Assembly: GCF_016583765.1 (NCBI RefSeq)
Contig: NZ_NRRR01000008.1
Coordinates: 1-64,000, forward strand
DNA length: 64,000 bases
Source of the DNA: Chromatium weissei
GTDB taxonomy: Bacteria; Pseudomonadota; Gammaproteobacteria; Chromatiales; Chromatiaceae
Direction: 5' to 3'
In this document: one piece after another, positions 16,110 to 27,846 of the stretch
Layout of the letters: each line of letters starts with the position of its first letter
How positions within the stretch are numbered: the stretch's first letter is position 1
Translations under genes and position numbers: made by a program
Notes under the pieces: generated by a model
The model's input: the letters and a program-made list of their open reading frames with translations, nothing else
What the model was told of the DNA's origin: nothing
Databases searched by the model: none

Positions 16110-18275
16110 TTACGCCGACCGCTGTCGAATCGTCCAGCAGTGGTGAATGCGCGGATTGCGGGCAAAATCACGCGGCAAGGTGGCGGCGCTGATGTCTTCA
16201 ATTTCCAATTCGTTCAGTGCGTCTAAATCAATACGGAAGCGTCGGAAATTATTGGAAAAAATCAGCACGCCATTCGGTTCCAATAACCGCAACACTGACC
16301 GAATCAATTGCACATGATCGCGCTGAATATCCAACGTTCCAAACATGCGTTTGGAGGTGGAAAAGCTGGGCGGATCGAGAAAAATGAGATCGTAACGGCG
16401 ACGACCGACGTGGTGGTCAAGCCAGCGCAAACAGTCGGCTTGCACCAATTCATGTGCGTCCAAATCAATGTCGTTTAACAGCAGATTGTTTTGCGCCCAA
16501 TCCAAATAGGTGTTTGATAAATCGACAGTTGTGCTGGCGCTGGCTCCGCCGCGAGCGGCATAAACTGTTGCCGTGCCGGTGTAGCCGAATAGATTGAGAA
16601 AGCGTTTGCCGGCGGCGAGCCGACCGATTAGCCCGCGCACGTCGCGGTGATCGAGAAATAAGCCGGTGTCCAGATAATCCTCGAAATTGACCAGAAACCG
16701 ATGTCCGCCTTCAGCAACTTCGTGAAACCGGCGCGTTTCCGCCAGCCGTTCATATTGATTCGTGCCTTTTTGTGGCTGCCGCACTTTGAAAAACACGCGC
16801 TCGCTGGAAACATCAAGCACTTCCGGCATCAAACTCAGCGCCTCACGCAACCGATGTCGTGCTTTTTTTGCATCGACGGTGGCGGGCGCGGCGTATTCCT
16901 GCACCTGCACCCAGCGTTCTCCGTCGCCAGCGTAAATGTCCACTGCCAACGCATATTCCGGCAAATCCGCGTCATAAATGCGCAGGCAGTCAATCTTTGC
17001 GTCGCGCTGCCATTTGCGCAGTGTTTTGAGATTTTTCGTGATGCGATTGGCGAGCATTTCCGCGCCAGCACTGCGTTCTTGTGTCGGCAATGGACGCGGC
17101 TGATGACTGACGAAATAGCGCGGTTCCACTTGAAAATGCAGCAATTTGCATTCAATCGGACCGTTGTAAAGCGTGTGTCGTTTAATCGCTCGTAATCCCA
17201 TGTGTTTACCGAGATCGGGACTGCCGGTGAACACCGCTGCGCGCCAACCCACAAATCGCGTTTTCAACACCGCACCGAGTCGAGCGTACAGCTCCGGCAA
17301 TTCATCTTCACTGCCGAGCCGCTCGCCATACGGCGGATTGACCATCACCAGCCCTTCATCTTCCTCGCGTCCAGAAAAACAGTCAGCGAGTTCACGCCGT
17401 TCAAAATGCGCCAACCCAGCGAGTCCGGCACGTTCCAAATGATGCAGCGAGACGCGAATGGCGTTGGGATTTTGATCGTAACCGCGCAGCGCACCGAGGC
17501 GTTGCAATCCGGCGGCGCGGCGAATATGCGCTTCTGCCAGCAGCCGTTGCCACAGCGTTTCATCGTGTTGCAACCAGCCGTGAAAACCAAAGCGTTCGCG
17601 CAGCAGTCCGGGCGCGATGTCGGCAGCGATCAATGCGCCTTCAATGATGAGCGTACCGGAGCCGCACATTGGATCGAGCAACGCTCCACCCTGCGCAGCG
17701 ATTTCCGCCCAACCTGCCCGCAGTAGCAACGCCGCAGCGAGATTTTCCTTCAACGGCGCGGCTGATCCGCTGTCACGATAGCCGCGCAAATGCAGCGATT
17801 CTCCTGATAAATCAAGGCTGATACTCAGGTTATTCTGATGCGCGTAAACGTGAATGCGCAGATCGGGATATTCCAAATCAACGCTCGGACGTTGCCCGCA
17901 GCGCCGCGTAAAACGGTCGGCAATCGCATCCTTCACGCGCAAGACAGCGAAATGTGGATTGGTGATGCCCGACAAATCGCCATCAAATTGAATGGCAAAA
18001 CGGTGTTCTGGCGTGAAATGTGTTTCCCACGCAATGTCGGCAGCGACGGCGTACAAATCATTCGGATTGCTGGCGGAAAATTGACCGAGTGGTAGCAAAA
18101 TGCGATTGGCAATGCGCGACCATAAACAGGCGCGATAACCATCTTCAATGCTGCCGGAAAAACGCGCACCGCCGCGAGTTTCAACAGCATCACGCATTCC
18201 CAGCCGAATGAGTTCCTCGGCCAACAAGCTGCCCATGTGTTTTGGTGCGGAGGCAAAAAAAAGCTGCGAGGTCAT
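16110..18275 (-). CDS. rlmKL: Bifunctional 23S rRNA methyltransferase RlmKL
   Basis: 721 residues. It has an N-terminal ferredoxin-like/THUMP RNA-binding part (~1-155), then the RlmL domain with LDPMCGSGTLIIEGAL and the NPPYGERLG base-flipping motif (m2G2445), then the RlmK domain with FLNLFGYTGTATVYAARGGA and FLDPPSFSTSK (m7G2069). The fused form is characteristic of gammaproteobacteria, a useful lineage marker. The start at 18275 is used; an in-frame TTG three codons earlier is less likely. It lies 36 bases upstream of ccmA on the same strand and diverges from the signalling operon. Confidence 0.94.
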   Translation of the reverse strand: MTSQLFFASAPKHMGSLLAEELIRLGMRDAVETRGGARFSGSIEDGYRACLWSRIANRILLPLGQFSASNPNDLYAVAADIAWETHFTPEHRFAIQFDGDLSGITNPHFAVLRVKDAIADRFTRRCGQRPSVDLEYPDLRIHVYAHQNNLSISLDLSGESLHLRGYRDSGSAAPLKENLAAALLLRAGWAEIAAQGGALLDPMCGSGTLIIEGALIAADIAPGLLRERFGFHGWLQHDETLWQRLLAEAHIRRAAGLQRLGALRGYDQNPNAIRVSLHHLERAGLAGLAHFERRELADCFSGREEDEGLVMVNPPYGERLGSEDELPELYARLGAVLKTRFVGWRAAVFTGSPDLGKHMGLRAIKRHTLYNGPIECKLLHFQVEPRYFVSHQPRPLPTQERSAGAEMLANRITKNLKTLRKWQRDAKIDCLRIYDADLPEYALAVDIYAGDGERWVQVQEYAAPATVDAKKARHRLREALSLMPEVLDVSSERVFFKVRQPQKGTNQYERLAETRRFHEVAEGGHRFLVNFEDYLDTGLFLDHRDVRGLIGRLAAGKRFLNLFGYTGTATVYAARGGASASTTVDLSNTYLDWAQNNLLLNDIDLDAHELVQADCLRWLDHHVGRRRYDLIFLDPPSFSTSKRMFGTLDIQRDHVQLIRSVLRLLEPNGVLIFSNNFRRFRIDLDALNELEIEDISAATLPRDFARNPRIHHCWTIRQRSA

Positions 18276-18398
18276 GTTTTTCAAATGTCAGTTGTAAGTG
18301 TCGGATAGAGTCAACAGCAATGCAGCATAATTTTCGATGCGAAAGTGATGCAGTTGAACAAAAATACCATTTTTATCTTCATTGAGAGATTTAATTCT

Positions 18399-19454
18399 AT
18401 GACAACGCGAGAACGACAAACAGTATTGGTTGTAGATGATGCACCAGCAAATATCGACTTATTAGTCAGCAGCCTAAAAGAAGAATATCACGTTAAAGCG
18501 GCTACTCGCGGTGAAAAAGCACTGCAAATTATTCGCTCCGAACGTCCGCCAGATATGATTTTACTCGATGTCATGATGCCCGGAATGGATGGTTATGAAG
18601 TCTGTCGACAATTAAAAGCAGATTTTACCACGCGCCACATTCCCATTATTTTTATCACCGCTAAAATTGGCATTGACGATGAAATACGCGGATTCAATTT
18701 AGGCGCTGTCGATTACATTACCAAACCCATTAGCCCACCAATTGTACAGGCGCGAGTGCGCGCACAACTCGCATTATTCGATCAAAATCAAGTGCTCGAC
18801 CGCCGCGTAAAAGAACAGACCGCACAATTACACGAAACGCAATTGCAAATTATTCGCCGTTTAGGTCGCGCCGCCGAATATAAAGACAATGAAACCGGAT
18901 TGCATGTCATTCGTATGAGCCATTATTCTGAAATTTTAGGATTGGCAGTTGGAATGAATGAGCAGGAAGCCGCGTTATTATTAAATGCAGCGCCCATGCA
19001 CGACATTGGCAAAATCGGTATTCCCGATTGCATTTTACAAAAGCCGGGTAAATTGGATGCGCAAGAATGGACGTTAATGCAAACGCATTGTCAGGTTGGC
19101 GCGGATATTATTGGTGAAGCGCAGGGTTCTGATTTATTGGAAATGGCGCGAATTGTCGCATTGACGCATCACGAAAAATGGAATGGCTCCGGCTATCCTT
19201 GCGGATTAAAAGGTGAAGCAATTCCGCGTATTGGACGCATTGTTGCAGTGGCAGATGTATTCGACGCATTAACTTCGGTGCGACCATATAAAGATGCGTG
19301 GCCAGTTGAACAAGCGATTGATTTTTTGCAACAGGGTGCAGGACAGCATTTTGATCCGCATTTGGTTCCGCTATTTCTAAATGCGCTGCCAGAAGTGTTG
19401 GCATTCAAAGAACGGTATTCAGAAAACCGCTATTGTTTTGCGAGCAAACCATGA
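18399..19454 (+). CDS. Response regulator with HD-GYP c-di-GMP phosphodiesterase
   Basis: 351 residues. The N-terminal receiver (~8-125) has the acidic pair VVDDAPAN, the phospho-acceptor in LLDVMMPGMDGYEV and the KP lysine in ITKPISPP. A helical linker leads to an HD-GYP domain (~165-340) with the HD pair in MHDIGKIGIPD and HHEKWNGSGYPCGLKG plus ADVFDALTSVRPYK, so the catalytic residues are intact. It should hydrolyse cyclic di-GMP under control of phosphorylation, probably by the giant kinase two genes downstream. The ATG at 18399 follows GAGAG. It overlaps the next gene by four bases (ATGA). Confidence 0.9.
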   Translation: MTTRERQTVLVVDDAPANIDLLVSSLKEEYHVKAATRGEKALQIIRSERPPDMILLDVMMPGMDGYEVCRQLKADFTTRHIPIIFITAKIGIDDEIRGFNLGAVDYITKPISPPIVQARVRAQLALFDQNQVLDRRVKEQTAQLHETQLQIIRRLGRAAEYKDNETGLHVIRMSHYSEILGLAVGMNEQEAALLLNAAPMHDIGKIGIPDCILQKPGKLDAQEWTLMQTHCQVGADIIGEAQGSDLLEMARIVALTHHEKWNGSGYPCGLKGEAIPRIGRIVAVADVFDALTSVRPYKDAWPVEQAIDFLQQGAGQHFDPHLVPLFLNALPEVLAFKERYSENRYCFASKP

Positions 19455-19825
19455 GCGCACAACACACACTTCTTTTAGTCGATGACGCGCCAGCCAATAT
19501 CGATTTATTAAAAGGCATTTTGCGCGAGCATTATAAAATTAAAGCGGCAACGAGCGGCGAAAAAGCACTGCAAATTGCTGCGAAATTGCCGCCACCGAAT
19601 TTAATTGTGCTTGACGTGATGATGCCCGATATGGACGGTTATGCGGTGTGTGAACAATTAAAAGCCAATTCCGTAACTGCAGCGATTCCAATTCTATTCG
19701 TCACTGGTCAAATTGATGCCGCTGAAATGGCGAAGGGTTTGGCTCTTGGTGCTCGCGCTTATCTCGTTAAGCCGATTGATCCGGCACAATTGTTGATGAC
19801 AATTGCGGCTAATTTAGCGGTTTAA
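19451..19825 (+). CDS. Single-domain response regulator
   Basis: A 124-residue CheY-like receiver without an output domain. It has LLVDDAPAN, the phosphorylation site in VLDVMMPDMDGYAV, a VTG threonine region and the lysine in YLVKPIDP. It closely resembles the receiver of the gene before it (both carry DDAPANIDLL and GEKALQI), so they probably arose by duplication. It may act as a phosphate shuttle or sink between the kinase and the HD-GYP protein. The start at 19451 sits in an ATGA overlap with the preceding stop. Confidence 0.88.
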   Translation: MSAQHTLLLVDDAPANIDLLKGILREHYKIKAATSGEKALQIAAKLPPPNLIVLDVMMPDMDGYAVCEQLKANSVTAAIPILFVTGQIDAAEMAKGLALGARAYLVKPIDPAQLLMTIAANLAV

Positions 19826-19864
19826 TGTTTGGTTTTCAGCGCGAGTTTATTTTGGAATCAATAC

Positions 19865-22800
19865 ATGATGAACTGTTTATTCAATAGGCTGTTGTGGTTG
19901 TTACTGCTTTTGCTGCTGGGCACTCGCGCTTATTCGGATATTCCGCCGCCGCAATCCGTGCGTGAATTGAATCAAACATTCACGGCTGCCGAGCGGGCGT
20001 GGTTGATTGAACATCCAGTTATTCGCGTTCATAACGAGCAGGATTGGCCACCATTTAATTTCTTTTCTTATGGCGAGCCACGCGGTTTTTCAATTGATTA
20101 TATGGATTTGTTGGCGCAAAAACTGGGTATTCGAGTGAATTACCACACGGGTGTCAGTTGGAATGATTTTTTAACGCAAATTCAAAACCGTGAACTTGAT
20201 GTCATGCTCAATATCGTGAAAACGCCCGAGCGTGAACGTTATTTGTTATTTACCGAACCCTATGCAACCACGCCGAATGTTATTGCCAGTCGTGACACCA
20301 CGCCATTAACTAATATCGATGCGTTAATTGGTCATGTCGTCGCTATTCTGCGTGGGTTTTTTTATGAAGAATTGTTGAAGCGGAATTATCCGCAAATCAT
20401 TCAATTGCCGGTGTCTTCGGCATTGAATGCGCTCACGGCGGTGGCGCTCGGTCAGGCGGATGCGGCGTTGGGGCGAGATGCCGTGATGCGTTATGAAATC
20501 AACACCAATTTTCTGACCAATCTGCGCGTGAGTGGTGAATTGGTGATCGGTGATCGTGAACAGACCGCGTTGCGAATTGGTGTGCGCAGCGATTGGCCGT
20601 TGCTGCATTCGCTGCTCACCAAGGCGATGACTGCCGTCACTCCCGAGGAGCATAACGCCCTGCGCCAGCGGTGGCTCAACGATGCGACTGCAGTTGCTGA
20701 TCGTGCGCTGGAGCCTGCACCAAGCGAGATTTCGACGTGGGGCGTGCTGCCTTGGTTGGCGAGCATGATTGCGATTTTGCTGGCACTGCTCGTGGTGCTG
20801 CGGTGGATTGGCGTAGAACGTGCGATTCGTTTTTTTGATCGGCGAGCACTGCTCTCTGCGCACGCGAGTTGGAAACTGAGTTTTGCGGCGGTGACGGTGT
20901 TTTTAATTATCGTCTTCGTGGTGGCGCTCTACGGTTTACAAGACATGGAACGGCAACTGCGCCATGAATTTGGTGAAACACTCACCAGCGTTAATGCGTC
21001 GACCGGTTTGGCGTTGGACATCTGGCTTGATAGTCACATGCGTGAAATTCAGGTAATGGCACAAGCGCCAGCACTGCGAACGTGGCTTACTGAACTGATC
21101 GCATTGCCGCGCACTGCCGAGGCTCTGCGCAACAGTCCGTTGCAAGATTCACTGCGGCAACTGCTGCAACCGCAGATGAAAAACATGAATGCCACTGGTT
21201 TTTATTTCATCGCACCAGATCGCACCACGCTAGTCGCCGCATTGAATTCGCCGTTTGACAAATCCCCCCCGCCCCCCCTTTTTCAAAGGGGAGAGAACGC
21301 AGAAAAGTCCCCCTCTGAAAAAGACATCGCCGAAAAGCCCCCCTTAGAAAAAGGGGGGTTGGAGGGATTTGAAGGGCGGTTGGGGGAATTTGAAAAAACA
21401 GAATTTGAATTAGGCGCTCGCACACAGATTGCCGTTTGGCAACCTGACTTGTTAACCCGCGCTCTCGAAGGCGAAACCGTGTTTGTGTCACCGGTGTACA
21501 TCGAAACCCTCGCCAAACACGCCGGCGGTGAGCATCTTCCACCGCAAGCCGTGATGTTTTTACTGACACCCGTGCGCGCTGCCGATGGCACCGTGATCGG
21601 AGTATTTGCGCTGTCCTTTGATCCGCGCACCGAATTCACTCCCATCATGCAGGTCGCGCAGATGCGCGGCAGTGGCGAAAGTTACGCCTTCAATCGTCAC
21701 GCGCAGATACTGACTCCCTCACGATTTGCCGAGGCGTTAATGCCGCTGGCGGTGCATTTTCGTGGAGATACCAGCCTATTAGGTCTGCGCGTGCGCGATC
21801 CCGGCGGCAATCTGCTGACCGGTTATCAGCCGCCAGCGTTGCGAGCGCAGTGGCCGCTCACGCACATGGCCAGCGCGGCATTACACGGCAATAGCGGTGT
21901 GAATACAGCCGGTTATCGGGATTATCGCGGAGTGACGGTACTCGGTGCGTGGCAGTGGTCAGCCCGACTGGGTATCGCAGTAGCAACCGAAATTGATTCC
22001 GCCGATGCGTTAGCGCCTTATCGCGCCATGCGCATTTTGGTGCTCGCCGCATTGTTGAGTATCGCGCTGCTGGCGCTGGGCTTAACGGCACTCATCATCT
22101 GGTTGGGAGAACGCAGCCGCGAGCAACTACAGGTGCTGGTCAATGCACGCACCACCGAACTGCGCAAACTCGCGCAAGCAGTGGAACAAAATCCACTGTG
22201 CATCGTGATTACCAACGTCGAAGGGCGCATCGAACATGTCAATCCAACTTTTACCACCATCACCGGCTACACACCGGAAGAAGTCATTGGACAAAATCCA
22301 CGCGTGTTGAAAAGCGGTCTCACGCCGCCGGAGCGGTATGACGAGCTGTGGAAAACCATTCGTGCCGGACGCGTGTGGCACAGTGAAATCTGTAATCGCC
22401 GCAAAAATGGCGAGCTTTACTGGGGTTCGATTTCTATCGCGCCGGTGACCAACGATGTCGGACAGGTGACGCATTTTGTCTCCATGACCAAAGATTTAAG
22501 CGAAACCAAACAGGTGGAGCTGGCGCTACGTGAAGCGGAAAAGACTCGGCAATTGGCGCTGGCCGCCGCGCAGGTTGGCGTGTGGAGCGGCGATCTAAAG
22601 AAAAATGCGTGGGTTTGGGATCGACGATTCACGCGAATGTTTGGCTTGCCAGATGACACGCCAGCTACGACAGAATTGTGGGCAACGCTGTTACATCCTG
22701 AAGATCGAGACGCGGTGCTGAAGGAATTTACGGCGGCGCTGCGCTGCGAAAAAGAATTTGAAGTGGAATATCGCGCGCTGTGGGCGAATGGCAGCATTCG

Positions 22801-25800
22801 CTTCATTTTGGCGCAGGGCAAAACCAGCGTTGACGAACACGACCAGCCCATTCGCATTGATGGTGTCGTGTTTGATCGTACCGAACTGCGTTGCGCCGAA
22901 GCCGCAGTCAAGGCCGCACAAGCCTATAACGCATTGATTTTGAACTCCGCTGGTGAAGGAATCATCGGTTTAGATACGGTTGGGCATATCAGTTTTTGCA
23001 ATCGCGCCGCCGCGCAAATGCTCGGTTATCAGGTGGAATCACTGCACGGATTGTCGCTGCAGGTCATCACGCGCAGCGAGGCGTTACTGACCGATTTGAC
23101 TACCGAGCAGCGGTGCGAAGGAGAACGGCGGCAAATCGATGACGCGCTGTTTTGGCGTGAGAACAACAGCAGTTTTCCGGTGGAAGCCGTCGCCGTGCCG
23201 TTGTGCCAAGCCGAGCAGTGGCTCGGCAGTGTGGTGGTCTTCAAAGACATCAGCGAGCGCAAAGAAACGGCGCTGGCGCTGGCCGCCCGAGAACAGCATT
23301 TTAGAAATTTGGTCGATACGATTCCGGGCACGGTGTATCGCTGTCTGCTCGATGAATTCTGGACGATGCTGTTTATCAGTGACGAGGTGGAGCGGTTAAC
23401 CGGTTATCCCGCAACGGATTTTATAAATAACGCGGTGCGCACCTTTGCCAGCCTGATTCATCCCGATGACACGCAATTGGTGGAAATGAAAATTGGTGCC
23501 GCAGTCGCAGCGCGTCAAACCTACACGATTGAATATCGCGTCATTGATCGCGGCGGCAACATTCGCTTTGTCTACGAACGCGGGCAAGCGAGCTATACGG
23601 AGTCCGGCACGACCGTCAATCTTGCTGGTACGGTGATTGACATCACTGATCGCAAACGAATGGAAACCACGTTGACTGAGGAGCGGGCGCAGTTGAAATC
23701 ACTGCTCGATACCACGCCGCTGGGAGTCGCCATTTCAGTTCGCGGCATCATTCGCTTCGCCAACGCGAAATTTCTGGAAATGGTTGAGATTGAAATTGGT
23801 CAACCGGCAGCGGCGATGTATGTCGATCCCGATGAGCGACCGATCATCATGGAGCGTCTCATTCGTGACGGACGGGTCGAAAATTATGAATTGCAGCAGT
23901 ACGGGCACAAGCATCAGCCGCGTGACATGCTCGCCAACTTCATGGCTTTCAATTATCAGGGTGAAGCTGGAGTTTTGGGTTGGCTGCTCGACATCACCGA
24001 CCGCAAGCAGTCAGAAGAGCGGTTGCGTGAAAGTGAAGCGCGTTTGGAAGCGGCGGCGAGCGCGGCAAATTTGGGCTTGTGGGATTATTTTCCGCAGTGC
24101 GGAGAGGTGTTTATCAACGCCAATTTCGCTACGATGCTGGGACATTTGCCGGCGTTGCTGCGCGAGACTGATGACAAATGGGCACGAATCAGCGGCGGGT
24201 GGAATTTTTTACAGCAGCAAATTCATCCTGATGACCGCGAGTGCGCCAGCACGCGTTTGCGCGCCCATTTCGATGGCGAAACTGCGGCGTATCGGGCGGA
24301 ATATCGCAGTCGGTGCGCCGATGGTGGTTGGAAATGGCTACTTGACGCGGGTCAGGTGATTGAACGCGATGCTGCAGGACAACCGACGCGCATGGTCGGT
24401 ATTCGCGCTGACATCGATAATCTCAAGCAATTACAAGAAGATTTGGAGCAGGCGCTGTTAATTGCCGAAGATGCGACGCGAGCAAAATCGGATTTTCTCG
24501 CCAACATGAGCCACGAAATTCGCACGCCGATGAACGCGATCATCGGCATGTCGCATCTGGCGCTGCAAACCGAACTCGATCAGAAACAGCACAATTACAT
24601 CGAAAAGGTGCATCGTTCTGCCGAGGCGCTGCTCGGCATCATCAACGACATTCTGGATTTTTCCAAAATTGAAGCCGGCAAGTTGGACATGGAAGCCATT
24701 GATTTTCGTCTCGAAGATGTGATGGATAATCTTGCCAATTTGGTTGGACTGAAGGCGGAAGAGAAAGGCGTGGAGCTGATGTTTGATCTGCATTCCGGCG
24801 TGCCAACGGCGCTGATTGGCGATCCGCTGCGGCTGGGACAAATTCTGATCAACCTCGGCAATAACGCCGTCAAATTCACTGAACAGGGCGGAGAGATCGT
24901 GGTTTCAGTCACGACTGACGCGCTGACTGATGAGGCGGTGCTGCTGCATTTTGCGGTGCGCGACAGCGGCATTGGCATGTCTGCCGAGCAGCAGGCGCAT
25001 CTGTTTCAGTCGTTCAGTCAAGCGGACATGTCGACGACGCGTAAATATGGTGGCACGGGTTTGGGGCTGGCGATTTCCAAACGCTTGACCGACATGATGG
25101 GCGGAAAAATTTGGGTGGAAAGTACGCCCGGACTGGGTAGCACCTTTGCGTTTACTGCGCGATTTTTGCGCCAGCAGGGTGCGCATTCGCAACCACGATT
25201 TAGAATCAATGAAATCAAATCGCTCCGTGTGCTGATTGTCGATGACAACGCGACTGCGCGAGAGATTTTGTCGGAAATGCTCGCCGCCTTTGGCTTCAAA
25301 GTTGATCAAGCTGGCGCTGGCGCAACGGCAATTGCGCTGCTCGAACAGGCTGATAATGAAGCGCCTTATGATTTGGTGCTCATGGATTGGCGAATGCCGG
25401 AAATGGACGGTGTCGCCACCATTCGCGCCATTCAAAACAATGCGCATATCACGCACGTGCCGACGCTCATCATGGTCACCGCATACGGACGCGAAGAGGC
25501 GCTGGCAGCGGCGAATGGTTTGGATTTAGCGGGATTTTTGACCAAGCCGGTCACGCCTTCGACGCTGCTTGACACCATCATGCAAGCCGTTGGTCAGGAA
25601 ATCGCTTCAATAACCCGCGCTGCTGGTCGTCAAGAAGAAGCGTCGGAGGCGATTGGGCGATTGCGCGGAGTGCGCGTGCTGCTGGTAGAAGACAACGAAA
25701 TCAATCAGGAGCTGGCACTGGAGTTATTGACCACGAACGGGCTGCAAGTGGCAGTCGCAAATAATGGGTTGGAGGCGTTAGAAATGCTGAAGCTGGCGCA

Positions 25801-26707
25801 TTACGACGGTGTGCTGATGGATTGCCAAATGCCGATCATGGACGGATATGAAGCGACGCGGCGCATTCGTCAGCAACCGCAATTTGCAGCGTTGCCGGTG
25901 ATTGCGATGACGGCCAACGTGATGACTGGTGACCGCGACAAGGTGCTGAATGCGGGAATGAATGACCACATCGGCAAGCCAATCAATGTGCGCGAGATGT
26001 TCACGGTGATGGCGAAATGGCTGACACCCAACCCGCTTCTGAATTCTGCGACATCACCCGATGCAACTCAGATGACTGACAACTGCCAACGGTCAACTGA
26101 CAACTTTTTTGACAATCTTCCCGGCATTGACACCGCTGCTGGGTTGGCGATTACCCAAAATAATTCGCAACTATATCAACGGTTACTGATGAAATTCAGC
26201 GCCAGCCAGCGCGATTTCGCTGCGCAATTTACTGCCGCACGATCAAGCGATGACTCGGAAGCTGCCACACGCTCCGCGCACACGCTTAAAGGCGTTGCGG
26301 GCAATATCGGAGCACAAGCGGTGGCGACCGCCGCGCAGGCGTTGGAATTCGCCTGTCACGCGGCAGCGGAAGCAGCGGAAATTGATGCTCTGCTTGCAGC
26401 AACGCTCGCCGAATTGGAAATCGCGATCAATGGCTTGGAGATGTTCGCGCCGCCCATTGCATCGACCGTTGCCACACCAAAAACAATTGATGTCGCAGCA
26501 GTTGCGCCGCTATTAGAACGGTTGCACGATTTACTCGCTGACGACGACACCGACGCAGCAACTCTGATTGAAACGTTGCAGCCATTGCTGGCAGGAACGA
26601 CATTGGCGACGGCATTGGCGCAAATGCACCGAGAGATTGATGATTACGACTTTGACGCGGCGCTGGCAGTTCACGCGACCATCGCGCAGGCACTTGAGGC
26701 GTTATGA
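19865..26707 (+). CDS. Giant hybrid sensor histidine kinase (SBP3, Cache-like, six PAS, HK, two REC, HPt)
   Basis: 2280 residues. A signal peptide is followed by a periplasmic SBP_bac_3-like domain (~42-275), membrane helices near 296-317 and 337-358, a second Cache-like outer domain (~360-715) and a helix near 721-748. Six PAS-type domains follow (~770-1520), then HisKA with phospho-His1550 in [14 protein letters not shown], an ATPase domain ([22 protein letters not shown]), receivers with Asp1841 and Asp1986, and an HPt domain with His2139 in AHTLKG. A palindromic repeat lies in frame in the outer domain (residues ~466-502). The ATG at 19865 gives a signal sequence; an upstream TTG is less likely. 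It probably phosphorylates the two upstream regulators. Confidence 0.9.
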   Translation: MMNCLFNRLLWLLLLLLLGTRAYSDIPPPQSVRELNQTFTAAERAWLIEHPVIRVHNEQDWPPFNFFSYGEPRGFSIDYMDLLAQKLGIRVNYHTGVSWNDFLTQIQNRELDVMLNIVKTPERERYLLFTEPYATTPNVIASRDTTPLTNIDALIGHVVAILRGFFYEELLKRNYPQIIQLPVSSALNALTAVALGQADAALGRDAVMRYEINTNFLTNLRVSGELVIGDREQTALRIGVRSDWPLLHSLLTKAMTAVTPEEHNALRQRWLNDATAVADRALEPAPSEISTWGVLPWLASMIAILLALLVVLRWIGVERAIRFFDRRALLSAHASWKLSFAAVTVFLIIVFVVALYGLQDMERQLRHEFGETLTSVNASTGLALDIWLDSHMREIQVMAQAPALRTWLTELIALPRTAEALRNSPLQDSLRQLLQPQMKNMNATGFYFIAPDRTTLVAALNSPFDKSPPPPLFQRGENAEKSPSEKDIAEKPPLEKGGLEGFEGRLGEFEKTEFELGARTQIAVWQPDLLTRALEGETVFVSPVYIETLAKHAGGEHLPPQAVMFLLTPVRAADGTVIGVFALSFDPRTEFTPIMQVAQMRGSGESYAFNRHAQILTPSRFAEALMPLAVHFRGDTSLLGLRVRDPGGNLLTGYQPPALRAQWPLTHMASAALHGNSGVNTAGYRDYRGVTVLGAWQWSARLGIAVATEIDSADALAPYRAMRILVLAALLSIALLALGLTALIIWLGERSREQLQVLVNARTTELRKLAQAVEQNPLCIVITNVEGRIEHVNPTFTTITGYTPEEVIGQNPRVLKSGLTPPERYDELWKTIRAGRVWHSEICNRRKNGELYWGSISIAPVTNDVGQVTHFVSMTKDLSETKQVELALREAEKTRQLALAAAQVGVWSGDLKKNAWVWDRRFTRMFGLPDDTPATTELWATLLHPEDRDAVLKEFTAALRCEKEFEVEYRALWANGSIRFILAQGKTSVDEHDQPIRIDGVVFDRTELRCAEAAVKAAQAYNALILNSAGEGIIGLDTVGHISFCNRAAAQMLGYQVESLHGLSLQVITRSEALLTDLTTEQRCEGERRQIDDALFWRENNSSFPVEAVAVPLCQAEQWLGSVVVFKDISERKETALALAAREQHFRNLVDTIPGTVYRCLLDEFWTMLFISDEVERLTGYPATDFINNAVRTFASLIHPDDTQLVEMKIGAAVAARQTYTIEYRVIDRGGNIRFVYERGQASYTESGTTVNLAGTVIDITDRKRMETTLTEERAQLKSLLDTTPLGVAISVRGIIRFANAKFLEMVEIEIGQPAAAMYVDPDERPIIMERLIRDGRVENYELQQYGHKHQPRDMLANFMAFNYQGEAGVLGWLLDITDRKQSEERLRESEARLEAAASAANLGLWDYFPQCGEVFINANFATMLGHLPALLRETDDKWARISGGWNFLQQQIHPDDRECASTRLRAHFDGETAAYRAEYRSRCADGGWKWLLDAGQVIERDAAGQPTRMVGIRADIDNLKQLQEDLEQALLIAEDATRAKSDFLANMSHEIRTPMNAIIGMSHLALQTELDQKQHNYIEKVHRSAEALLGIINDILDFSKIEAGKLDMEAIDFRLEDVMDNLANLVGLKAEEKGVELMFDLHSGVPTALIGDPLRLGQILINLGNNAVKFTEQGGEIVVSVTTDALTDEAVLLHFAVRDSGIGMSAEQQAHLFQSFSQADMSTTRKYGGTGLGLAISKRLTDMMGGKIWVESTPGLGSTFAFTARFLRQQGAHSQPRFRINEIKSLRVLIVDDNATAREILSEMLAAFGFKVDQAGAGATAIALLEQADNEAPYDLVLMDWRMPEMDGVATIRAIQNNAHITHVPTLIMVTAYGREEALAAANGLDLAGFLTKPVTPSTLLDTIMQAVGQEIASITRAAGRQEEASEAIGRLRGVRVLLVEDNEINQELALELLTTNGLQVAVANNGLEALEMLKLAHYDGVLMDCQMPIMDGYEATRRIRQQPQFAALPVIAMTANVMTGDRDKVLNAGMNDHIGKPINVREMFTVMAKWLTPNPLLNSATSPDATQMTDNCQRSTDNFFDNLPGIDTAAGLAITQNNSQLYQRLLMKFSASQRDFAAQFTAARSSDDSEAATRSAHTLKGVAGNIGAQAVATAAQALEFACHAAAEAAEIDALLAATLAELEIAINGLEMFAPPIASTVATPKTIDVAAVAPLLERLHDLLADDDTDAATLIETLQPLLAGTTLATALAQMHREIDDYDFDAALAVHATIAQALEAL
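21260..21370 (+). repeat. In-frame palindromic repeat inside the sensor kinase gene
   Basis: 111 bp, a multiple of three, from AAATCCCCCCCGCC to its inverted end GGAGGGATTT. Inside are CCCCCTTTTTCAAAGGGG and CCCCCCTTAGAAAAAGGGG in mirrored order. It encodes [12 protein letters not shown] and, further on, [12 protein letters not shown]. The element resembles 12617-12694. It adds ~37 residues to the second periplasmic domain without breaking the frame. Confidence 0.78.
26073..26106 (+). repeat. ACTGACAACT-type repeat in the REC2-HPt linker
   Basis: ACTGACAACTGCCAACGG followed by TCAACTGACAACTT encodes [12 protein letters not shown] between the last receiver and the HPt domain. The unit ACTGACAACT or its complement also occurs between genes at 18286-18295, 51869-51886 and 54949-54958, with partial copies at 48051-48061 and 63370-63380. 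Confidence 0.55.
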
Positions 26708-27834
26708 CCATTGAATTTGCAAACGAATTTGCACTTGACGCTGGGCTGTGTCATCTCAATCACGCGGCGGTCAGTCCTTGGCCGCGCCGCACGGCAGCCG
26801 CTGTGACGCAATTTGCCACTGAAAATGCGCATTTGGGTTCAATGGGTTATCCACGCTGGTTGCAAGTGGAGCAGCGATTACGCGAGCGGCTGGCGCGATT
26901 GATCGGCGCGACAGCAGCGGACATCGCGTTGGTGAAAAATACGTCGGAAGGGCTGTCGATTATCGCGCACGGATTGCCGTGGCGAGCTGGTGAAAATGTC
27001 GTTGGAATTGCTCAGGAATTTCCGTCAAACCGCATTGTGTGGGAATCGCTCGCGGCGCAAGGCGTGACGTGGCGCGCAGTGGATTTAGCGCAATCCATTG
27101 ATCCTGAAACAGATTTGCTGGCGCGGTGCGATCAGCACACGCGAGTGCTGGCGGTCAGTTGGGTGCAATATGCGCGAGGGTTGCGCTTGAATTTGGCGCG
27201 ATTGGCGGCGGGCTGTCGTGAACGCGATATTCTGTTGTGTGTTGATGCAATTCAAGGACTTGGCGCAATTCCATTTGATTTGGCGACCAGTGCGGCGGAT
27301 GTCGTGGTTGCTGATGGGCACAAATGGCTGCTCGGAGCGGAGGGCGTGGCGCTGCTGTATGTGCGACCGGAATTGCGCGAGCGATTACTATTGCGGCAAT
27401 TTGGCTGGCACATGGTCGAACATTTCAGTGATTTTGATCGCGTTGATTGGTTACCTGCTGCGAATGCGCGGCGTTTCGAGTGCGGCAGTCCGAATATGCT
27501 GGGCATTCACGCGTTGGAAGCGAGTTTATCGTTGCTAGAAGAAATTGGTTTGGAAACGATTTGGCGAGAACTTCAGATACGAACGGCGTATCTTATTGCG
27601 CGATTGGATGAACGCGAATTTGAATTACTCACACCCAAGGATTCAATGCGCCGTGCCGGAATTATTACATTTCGCGTGCCTGATGTGCCGACCGAGCAGC
27701 TGTATTCGGAATTGATGGCGCGGCAAGTATTGTGTGCACAACGTGGCGGCGGTATTCGGTTTTCACCGCATTTTTATACGCCGTTAGCAGTGATTGATGC
27801 GGCGATTGGAATTGTTGATCAAGTGCGAAAATAA
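26704..27834 (+). CDS. Class V aminotransferase-like PLP protein
   Basis: A 376-residue fold type I PLP enzyme of the cysteine desulfurase / isopenicillin-N-epimerase-like group. It has [10 protein letters not shown] at the N-terminus, [13 protein letters not shown] for phosphate binding, [14 protein letters not shown] and the PLP lysine Lys207 in [12 protein letters not shown]. It lacks the cysteine-bearing loop expected of IscS, so desulfurase activity is doubtful; the substrate is unknown. The ATG overlaps the kinase stop by four bases (ATGA), so translation is coupled to the sensor kinase, an unusual pairing. It is followed 12 bases later by the polysaccharide flippase. Confidence 0.8.
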   Translation: MTIEFANEFALDAGLCHLNHAAVSPWPRRTAAAVTQFATENAHLGSMGYPRWLQVEQRLRERLARLIGATAADIALVKNTSEGLSIIAHGLPWRAGENVVGIAQEFPSNRIVWESLAAQGVTWRAVDLAQSIDPETDLLARCDQHTRVLAVSWVQYARGLRLNLARLAAGCRERDILLCVDAIQGLGAIPFDLATSAADVVVADGHKWLLGAEGVALLYVRPELRERLLLRQFGWHMVEHFSDFDRVDWLPAANARRFECGSPNMLGIHALEASLSLLEEIGLETIWRELQIRTAYLIARLDEREFELLTPKDSMRRAGIITFRVPDVPTEQLYSELMARQVLCAQRGGGIRFSPHFYTPLAVIDAAIGIVDQVRK

Positions 27835-27846
27835 GATATTTATATT

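Noticed and set aside
17202..17726. A 174-codon plus-strand frame inside rlmKL
   Set aside because: It lies wholly within a confident rlmKL gene on the opposite strand and has no motif or ribosome-binding site.
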